Shown piece by piece: positions 57,561 to 64,000 of a stretch of DNA of 64,000 nt; positions within the stretch are counted from its first letter, which is position 1; every line of letters begins with the position of its first letter. Made by a program: the position numbers and the translations under genes. The notes beneath the pieces were generated by a model that saw only the letters and a list, made by a program, of their open reading frames with translations, was not told the origin of the DNA and did no database searches. Source of the stretch: Oryctolagus cuniculus (taxonomy: Eukaryota > Chordata > Mammalia > Lagomorpha > Leporidae); assembly GCF_964237555.1 (NCBI RefSeq), contig NC_091445.1, positions 49,537,551-49,601,550 on the forward strand, read 5' to 3'.

Positions 57561-57904
57561 AATTTTTTCCTTTTTTTTAATTAATTTTTTTTGACAGGCA
57601 GAGTGGACAGTGAGAGAGAGAGACAGAGAGAAAGGTCTTCCTTTACCGTTGGTTCACCCTCCAATGGCGCTTTGGCTGGCGCATTGCGCTGATCCGAAGC
57701 CTGGAGCCAGGTGCTTCTCCTGGTCTCCCATGGGGTGCAGGGCCCAAGCACCTGGGCCATCCTCCACTGCACTCCCGGGCCACAGCAGAGAGCTGGCCTG
57801 GAAGAGGGGCAACCGGGACAGAATCCGGCACCCTGACCGGGACCAGAACCCAGTGTGCCGATGCTGCAAGTGGAGGATTAGCCTATTGAGCCATGGCACC
57901 AGCC
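57561..57904 (-). mobile_element. Young-type CSINE
   Basis: Minus-strand copy with TTGACAGGCAGAGTGGACAG and head GAGCCATGGCACCAGCC. Target duplication CCTTACAGTAGGTT at 57,547-57,560 and CCTTACAGTAAGTT at 57,905-57,918, one mismatch. Confidence 0.95.
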
Positions 57905-57996
57905 CCTTACAGTAAGTTTATGACTTCTATACCATATATTAATTCTCCATATTTTGTCACATTTTTATAAGCTTTCCATAAAACCTTGATTTATGA

Positions 57997-58315
57997 ATTT
58001 TTTTTTTATTTTTATTGTATTTCACTTGAAAAGCAGAGACACAGAGATAGAAATATTCCATCCACTGGTTTCTCAGCAAATGCTCATGACAACCAGAGCT
58101 GATTGTCTGAAATCACGAACCAGGAGGTTAGCCCAGATCTCCCACATGGGTGTCAGGGAACCAATTGTTTGAACCTCAAGCGGCTGTCTCCCAGCCTCTT
58201 CATTTGGTAGGAAGCTGGGATTGAAAACGAAGACAGAACTGAAATCCAGGTTCTGTAATGTGAGATACAAGTTCCTCACATGATGTTTTAGCCATTGTAT
58301 CAAGTGCCCACCTCA
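57997..58315 (-). mobile_element. Diverged CSINE
   Basis: Minus-strand copy: TTTTTATTGTATTTCACTTG, CCATCCACTGGTTTCTCAGC, CTCCCACATGGGTGTCAGGG, GATGTTTTAGCCATTGTATC. Confidence 0.83.
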
Positions 58316-58489
58316 AAAGATGGTTAATTTTTAAAATTTGCTTTGGTTGCCCAGTTTCTGCCAGATATCTATCTATTAAAACTCTTTTATTTATACATTT
58401 CTGCATATAGCTATGTACATTTTTAAATACCTACATTTTTAACTCCACTAATATATAAAATGCAATATTTAATACTTTAAAATTATACA

Positions 58490-58797
58490 TGGGAGCCAGT
58501 GTTGTGGCACAGTGGGTTGAGCTGCTGCTTGCAACAAGGAGATCCCAAGTTGGTAGTTTAGTTCCTGGCTGCTCCAATTCTGATCCAGCTCCCTGCTGAT
58601 GTGCTTGGGAAGGCATAAGAAATGGCCCAGTTCCTCAGGTCCATGTATACATGTAGGAGACCTAGATGGAGTTGCTGGCTTCTGCTTTCAGGTTGACACA
58701 GCCCCAGCTATCGTGGCTATTTGGGGAGTAGACAAGCAGATAGAAAATGCTTCTCTCTCTCTCTCTCTGCCTTTCAAATAAATAATGAATCTGTAAA
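58490..58797 (+). mobile_element. CSINE
   Basis: Head GGGAGCCAGTGTTGTGGCAC, body GATCCAGCTCCCTGCTGATG, tail AAATAAATAATGAATC. Confidence 0.88.
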
Positions 58798-58811
58798 ATA
58801 AGTTTAATTAC

Positions 58812-59190
58812 AGGGTCTAGTATTGTAGCACAGCTGTTTAATTCAATGCTTGTAACATCACAGCATTCTTATCTATCAGAATGCTTATTCAAGTTTCCAG
58901 TATTCTGCTTCTGACCCAGCTCCCTGTTAATGTGTTTGTGAAAACAGTGGAAGATGGGCCAGGTACTCAGGCTCCTGCCACCCATTTGGGAGATTCAGAT
59001 GGAGTTCCATGCTTCTGACTTCATGTTGGCCCAGGCCCAGCCTTTGGGACCATTTAGGGAATCAGCCAACAGATGGAAGGTCTCTCTCTCTCTCTCTCTC
59101 TCTCCCTCTGTGTCTCTCTTTCTCTCTGTCTCTCTCTCTCTCACACACATACACACACACACTGTCTTTCAAATAAATACAAAAAAATTC
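58812..59190 (+). mobile_element. CSINE with expanded CT tract
   Basis: Head CAGGGTCTAGTATTGTAGCA, and a CT/CA-rich segment expanded to about 80 bp (59,082-59,162) before CTTTCAAATAAATACAAAAA. It follows the previous SINE by only 15 bp in the same orientation. Confidence 0.87.
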
Positions 59191-59799
59191 TTTAATAAAA
59201 TCAATTACAGATAATATATGCATAAAACCAAATACTGCTCAAAGTAGTTAGCAGATATCTTAGGGAAGTTGAAAAATTATCAAAGGAGGACTTGTATACA
59301 CAATATGATTCTTTAAAGTGAAAATAAAGTTTGTTGTGTCTCCTTCTCTACAGCAATAACACATGAATTGATTTTACAAACATATGAGCAAACTGTTGCT
59401 TTAACCCTTTAAAACATGTACTGCCATACTGATGAACATATTTTACATGCCTTCTCTTCTTTATGCCAAATAACTTTCTCATAGACTGCTAAGTGCATTG
59501 TATTCCCAACATTGAAAACCTCAAGGAAGATCAATGTGATAAAAACGTCTCTGGGAACAGTTTCAAATGTTATATACACAGTTTAAACAGAATTCTAGAC
59601 TGCTCTTCGAATGGCAAACACTAAACCAATGATAAACTATAGCAGTTTAAGCCATAAGACTGTAGGGGTTATGCATTCCACTTTAACACTTTTCCCTCTA
59701 AATATCCTCCTACCTGTCTCAAAAAGGATAGCAACTCATATGATAAGAGGGTAAATGGATAGAACATAGGACGTGCCATATTGAGATTTACAAAATGTA
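59191..59799. other. Unique DNA
   Basis: Nothing recognised. Confidence 0.35.
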
Positions 59800-60480
59800 G
59801 TAGACAGTTGGACTTTCTACAGTTTCCTGTCATATCTCCTCATGCTACTGAGATTACTCCTGTTTGGGGAAACCTTAGGGTTGGGACTGATTGCCAGGGG
59901 AATCAACTTAGTGGGTAGAGGTTTAGAATTTTTAGTCTCTTCTCCCTCAGTCTGACAAGGGGAGAGAGAGGCTGAAACTTGAGCTAATCACTGACAGCCA
60001 GTAATTGAATGAACCATGATGTCTATGTAATGAGACCTCCACAGAAAACAGAAGAGCAACTTCCGGAGTGGCTCCAGGTTACGGGAAGGTTGTATGCCTG
60101 GGGAAGGCATGGCACCTCCAAGCCACTTCTCAGCTACCTTGCCATGGACATCTTTTCCATTTGGCCATTCATCTCTGTCCTGGTAATTCTCTTTATAATA
60201 CATCAATAATAATAAGTGAGTTTTCTCCTAAATTCTCTGAACCATGTTAGTACATCAGCAACTCTGAGGAAAGGACCCGATTTGTAGCAATATCAAAGAG
60301 AACTTGCTCGTAAGGTGGAACATTCTTGGAGACTGGTGCCTGAAGTGGGATTCAGACTTGTGAGACTGAGCTCTGAACCTGCAGGATCTACACTAACTCC
60401 AGTTCGTTTCAGAATGGAACTGGATTGTAGGCCACTTAGCTGGTGTTTGAGAATTGATTCATGAGAAACACTCACATATC
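59800..60480 (+). mobile_element. ERVL-like LTR
   Basis: Contains AATGAACCATGATGTCTATG TAATGAGACCTCC, CATGGACATCTTTTCCATTT GGC, TTTATAATACATCAATAA (polyadenylation-like), GCCTGAAGTGGGATTCAG and CACTTAGCTGGTGTTTGAGA, the order of a mammalian ERVL-type LTR. It is immediately followed by a tRNA-Leu-type primer-binding site. The left boundary is uncertain. Confidence 0.6.
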
Positions 60481-60498
60481 TGGTGTCAGAAGTGAAGC
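60481..60498 (+). other. Primer-binding site (tRNA-Leu type)
   Basis: TGGTGTCAGAAGTGAAGC resembles the primer-binding site complementary to the 3' end of tRNA-Leu used by ERVL elements. Its position directly after the LTR supports a 5' LTR. No gag or pol follows. Confidence 0.6.
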
Positions 60499-61034
60499 AT
60501 AGACATTGAGAATAGAATAAGGAGTATGGTGCATGGCTTATTGTTCCTTTAGACAGAATGGCTTTCCTGGTCACTAACAAAATAACTGACCACTGCTCTT
60601 CTACAGCAGACACGTGGTGCAAAGCAAGAGTCCACCTGGGGAAGCTTACCGCGTGACCTACACATATTTCATTGTAATAATTATGTTCCTTAGGAGTGTT
60701 GACGAAATTGCATTGCCTTTATTTGCACTTATAGATCTGACTCTAGGATGCGTTAAAATTGTTACTCTATTTGATTAAAAGGCTGTTTTGTTGCCAAATT
60801 TACATACATATATACTTTAAAATCTTTAAATACAGAAAAAATAAGGTTTAATATAATTATCCTATTTCTTAAATTTTTCATTTATAGCAAAGTTCAGAAA
60901 TTGCTCCTTTAAATTTTCTCTTTAAAGCTTTTCTTTCAACTAATCGACTCATCTGACCAGAAAGTTGTCTTCAAGTGTGCAAGGATCATGTTTTCACATG
61001 CTGGATTAGGAGGATATTGTCTGGGAGGTTAGGG
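60499..61034. other. Unique DNA after the LTR
   Basis: No retroviral coding sequence could be recognised here, so the ERV internal region is absent or beyond recognition. Confidence 0.4.
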
Positions 61035-61155
61035 AACATGGTTCTGCTAGTAAATCATCTTTCTGTGCCTCAAATTCCTTATCTGCAAAGCTTAATAATT
61101 TGAGAATGAGCTTTTTTTCCCAGTGTTGTACAGATAATATCTAATATCCATCATC
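61035..61155 (+). mobile_element. MIR fragment
   Basis: GTTCTGCTAGTAAATCATCT TTCTGTGCCTCAAATTCCTT ATCTGCAAA matches the MIR core order. Confidence 0.6.
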
Positions 61156-61734
61156 AATCTTCAATAAAGTTGCTGAAATTAACCTTTCAATGAAAACACA
61201 TCTCCAAATGAAAACTGTGCAGACATTTAGATGTCATCTTAAGAGAAAGGTATCTTAAACTAAATTGTTCACCTTCTGTCAAAACTACATCTTCGTTGTG
61301 ATTTCCTTCTTTCTGTTTCTTTATTTCAAGAACTTTTGTGTTTTCTTTCAGTCACACTCATCCTAAAGTTTCAAATAAACTCATATTGATCCATATCCAG
61401 CTTTTTTGCCCTGTTGATTTTTACTTCCTGGTATTGCTTGGGTATTCCTTGTTTTTCAATTCCTTTGTCATTGCTGCCATAATCAGTCTTAATGGCTAGA
61501 ATATGGTACCACAAATTAAAATTTCATATTAAATAAAGCATTCATTTATTTTAAGCAATTTGATAAAATATTAAATCCTTCTCCTAGGACTTAGACATTT
61601 TTAAGTTGCTTCAAGAAATACTTTTAATAATTAATAACAATTAATAACATACAGGAATTTTTTTGATCATTTTAATTCAGATCATTTTAATTCAGTTAGA
61701 TTATTTTAATTGTCATAATAAATTCATAAAATAA
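61156..61734. other. Unique AT-rich DNA
   Basis: A minor GATCATTTTAATTCA tandem pair near 61,665-61,695. Nothing else. Confidence 0.35.
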
Positions 61735-61862
61735 ACATATTTTTATCTTTGTGTAGATAAGAAAACTGACATTAACAAACTTATTCAGTAACGTACTCAG
61801 GTTCCAATCCAGGTTAAATGAATGAAGTCTGCACTGTTACTTACATTACCATGTCACTTTAT
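61735..61862 (-). mobile_element. MIR fragment, antisense
   Basis: GATAAGAAAACTGACATTAA CAAACTTATTCAGTAACGTA CTCAGGTTCCAATCCAGGTT is a reverse-complement MIR core with the usual order. Confidence 0.5.
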
Positions 61863-61866
61863 TTAT

Positions 61867-61881
61867 CTTTTCTGCCCTTTC
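61867..61881. repeat. Left target duplication of the 62-kb L1
   Basis: CTTTTCTGCCCTTTC, repeated exactly at 63,014-63,028. Confidence 0.9.
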
Positions 61882-63013
61882 TTTTTTTAAGATTATAATT
61901 ATTTATTTATTTATTTTATATATACACATATTTTTTATTTAGTAAATATAAATTTCTTTTTTTTAATATTTTTTTTGACAGGCAGAGTGGACAGTGAGAG
62001 AGAGAGATAGAGAGAAAGGTCTTCCTTTGCCGTTGGTTCACCCTCCAATGGCCGCCGCGGCCAGTGCGCTGCGGCCGGCACACCGCGCTGATCCGATGGC
62101 AGGAGCCAGGAGCCAGGTGCTTTTCCTGGTCTCTCATGGGGTGCAGGGCCCAAGCACTTGGGCCATCCTCCACTGCACTCCCTGGCCATAGCAGAGAGCT
62201 GGCCTGGAAGAGGGGCAACCGGGACAGAATCCGGCGCCCCAACCTGGACTAGAACCCGGTGTGCCGGCGCCGCAAGGCGGGGGATTAGCCTAGTGAGCCG
62301 CGGCGCCGGCCCAATATAAATTTCTAAAGTACAGTTTGTGGATTACAATGGCTTCCCCCCCATAATTTCCCTCCCACTCGCTCCCCTCTCATCTCCCACT
62401 CCCTCTCCCATTCCATTCACATCAAGTTTCATTTTCAGTTATCTTTATATACAGAAGATTGATTTAGTATAGATTAAGTAAAGATTTCAACAGTTTGCAC
62501 CCCCACACAAACACAAAGTGTAAAATACTGTTTCAGTACTACTTATAGCATTAATTCACATTGGGCAACACATTAAGGACAGATCCCACATGAGAAGTAA
62601 GTACACAGTGACTCCTGTTGTTGACTTAGCAATTTGACACTCTTGTTTATGGTGTCAGTAATCTCCCTAGGCTCTAGTCATGAGTTGCCAAGGCTATGGA
62701 AGCCTTTTGAGTTTGCTGACTTTAATCTTATTCTGACGGGGTCATAGTCAAAGTGGCAGTTCTCTTCTCCCTTCAGAGAAAGGTACCTCCTTCTTTGATG
62801 GCCCCTTTCTTTCCACTGGGATCTCACTCGCAGAGATCTGTCATTTAGTCTTTTTTTTTTTTTTTTTTTTTTGCCAGAGTGTCTTGGCTTTCCATGCCTG
62901 AGATACTCTCATGGGCTCTTCAGCCGGATCCGAATGCCTTTAGGGCTGATTCTGAGGCCAGAGTGCTATTTAGGACTCTGCCATTCTATGAGTCTGCTGT
63001 GTATCCCGCTTCC
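61882..63013 (-). mobile_element. L1 distal 3' UTR, antisense, 5' truncated
   Basis: Bounded by an exact 15-bp target duplication. On the minus strand it starts at the AGTGGGATACACAGCAG part of the 3' UTR and runs to CTGTACTTTAGAAATTTATA TTTACTAAATAAAA, with an AT-rich tail at 61,882-61,930. It contains no ORF2. A SINE interrupts it at 61,958-62,312. Confidence 0.93.
61958..62312 (-). mobile_element. Young-type CSINE nested in L1
   Basis: Minus-strand copy with head GTGAGCCGCGGCGCCGGCCC, still CpG-rich. Exact 13-bp target duplication AATATAAATTTCT at 61,945-61,957 and 62,313-62,325. Confidence 0.96.
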
Positions 63014-63054
63014 CTTTTCTGCCCTTTCATACTTGTTCATCCTAATAAGTTCTA

Positions 63055-63420
63055 TCTGAGGCCATGTAGGCTGGCATAACAAAATACAACAAACTGAACA
63101 GCTAACCAACAACAAAGAGTTGTACCTCACTTTCTGGAGAGGTTAAAGACCAAGGTTCCAGCAGATTCAGTGTCTGATGAGACCTGCTTTCTGGCTCATA
63201 GTTGGTTTATCTTCCTGTGTCCTCACATGGCAGAGGGGGTAAGAGAGCTCCTTTGGGCCTTCTGCATAAGAGTGGTGACACCATTCATGCAGGTTCCATC
63301 CTCATGCTCTAACTGCTTCCCAAACACCCCACTTGTAACTATCAACTCCTGGGGCCTAATGTGTAACATATTCTCTGCTCATCTCCCCATACCCAGTCAT
63401 GCCTATCTTTAAATATGGAA
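63055..63420 (-). mobile_element. MaLR/MLT1-like LTR
   Basis: The plus strand gives GGCTGGCATAACAAAATACA, TTTCTGGAGAGGTTAAAGAC CAAGGTTCCAGCAGATTCAG TGTCTGATGAGACC, GTGTCCTCACATGGCAGAGG. This is a reverse-complement MaLR LTR and is partial at its right end. Confidence 0.65.
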
Positions 63421-64000
63421 ACCTCCTAAAGTTTGTCCTTGTCACTTTATCCCAATGTTACCTCTTTTCATTATCTACTTTACTTTTCATTATCTGCTAT
63501 ATTTAGGACTCTTCTATTATTGACTCTAATAAAATTTTCCTTGAAACTCAATTATATTTCTTGTGTATCTTTCTGTCACATATGAATAGAATGTGTGTCA
63601 CATCACCAGTAAGCCACACGTGTAGCTTTAATAGACATTAGGGCTATTTAATAAAATGTTACAAAAGCATGAATTCACATGTATTAACAGATTATAAAAT
63701 ATTAACAATATATGTTTTACCACTATATCATTCTCCGTTGAAAATGAAAAATAGCCAAAGTATGTAAAAGCTTCAATATGCACTTGAGAATGCTGCAATA
63801 TCCCATACCTGGATTTACAAGGGACATTATTTTCTAGCACTGGATTGACTTAGGAGCCATAAAAGTCATCTGCTTATTTGTGGAGCAACAAATAATCATA
63901 CATCTATAGTCAGTAACTTTCTAGACAAATTTACACTGACTATTTTCTTTCTTTACATGCTATTAATATTGAGTTTTTTTAAAGCAACTTTGTATGTTAT
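63421..64000. other. Unique AT-rich DNA
   Basis: No repeat, gene or RNA signal recognised up to the window end. Confidence 0.35.

Noticed and set aside
1..64000. A novel multi-gene system, such as a defence or metabolic cluster
   Set aside because: There are no host genes to form one. The content is a mammalian repeat landscape, and claiming a system would go beyond the sequence.

Overview
The window looks like nuclear DNA from a lagomorph, most probably rabbit (Oryctolagus) or a close relative. The main reason is about 40 copies of one tRNA-derived SINE. It has an RNA polymerase III A-box/B-box head (B box GGTTCTAGTCC), a GC-rich body, a CT-rich 3' segment and a tail of either pure A or AAATAAATAAA. 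I recognise this as the lagomorph C repeat (CSINE). The L1 elements with it have the 3' UTR I associate with rabbit L1. Older mammalian repeats (L2, MIR, MaLR-type LTRs, an ERVL-like LTR) fill in the background. Family names are from memory and sequence appearance, not from a database search.

I find no supportable host protein-coding gene, exon or structured RNA gene. Every long open frame either lies in a SINE or LTR, or is a decayed piece of L1 ORF2. The window reads as a gene desert or the inside of a very large intron.

Layout. 1-9 kb: AT-rich unique DNA with an L2, several SINEs, an old L1 with an inverted 5' piece, and a MaLR-like LTR. 9.1-10.9 kb: one ancient L1 interrupted by two LTRs of different families and a SINE piece. 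11-24.6 kb: unique DNA, MIRs, SINE clusters (14.4-15.8 and 23.1-24.6 kb) and two L1 pieces. 25.0-31.3 kb: the largest element, an L1 bounded by a 17-bp target-site duplication. It carries a broken ORF2 but no ORF1, and is itself interrupted by an L1 3' fragment that contains a SINE. 31.4-33 kb: repeat-poor, AT-rich DNA that could be conserved non-coding sequence. 34.3-37.4 kb: an old antisense L1 split by a younger sense L1. 39-50 kb: SINEs, microsatellites, a TATA-bearing LTR and a MaLR-like LTR, with a repeat-free stretch at 45.9-48.2 kb. 50.9-53.5 kb: repeat-poor. 53.5-59.2 kb: dense SINEs and a chimeric L1/SINE insertion. 59.8-60.5 kb: an ERVL-like LTR followed by a tRNA-Leu-type primer-binding site. 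61.9-63.0 kb: an antisense L1 with a SINE inside it, then a MaLR-like LTR.

No genes work together here. The interest lies in the retrotransposition record: target-site duplications, nesting order, template switching, twin priming and a shared ORF2 stop. I saw no sign of a new multi-gene system. The most unusual items are the ORF1-less L1 at 25-31 kb and the L1/SINE chimera at 55.6-57.5 kb.
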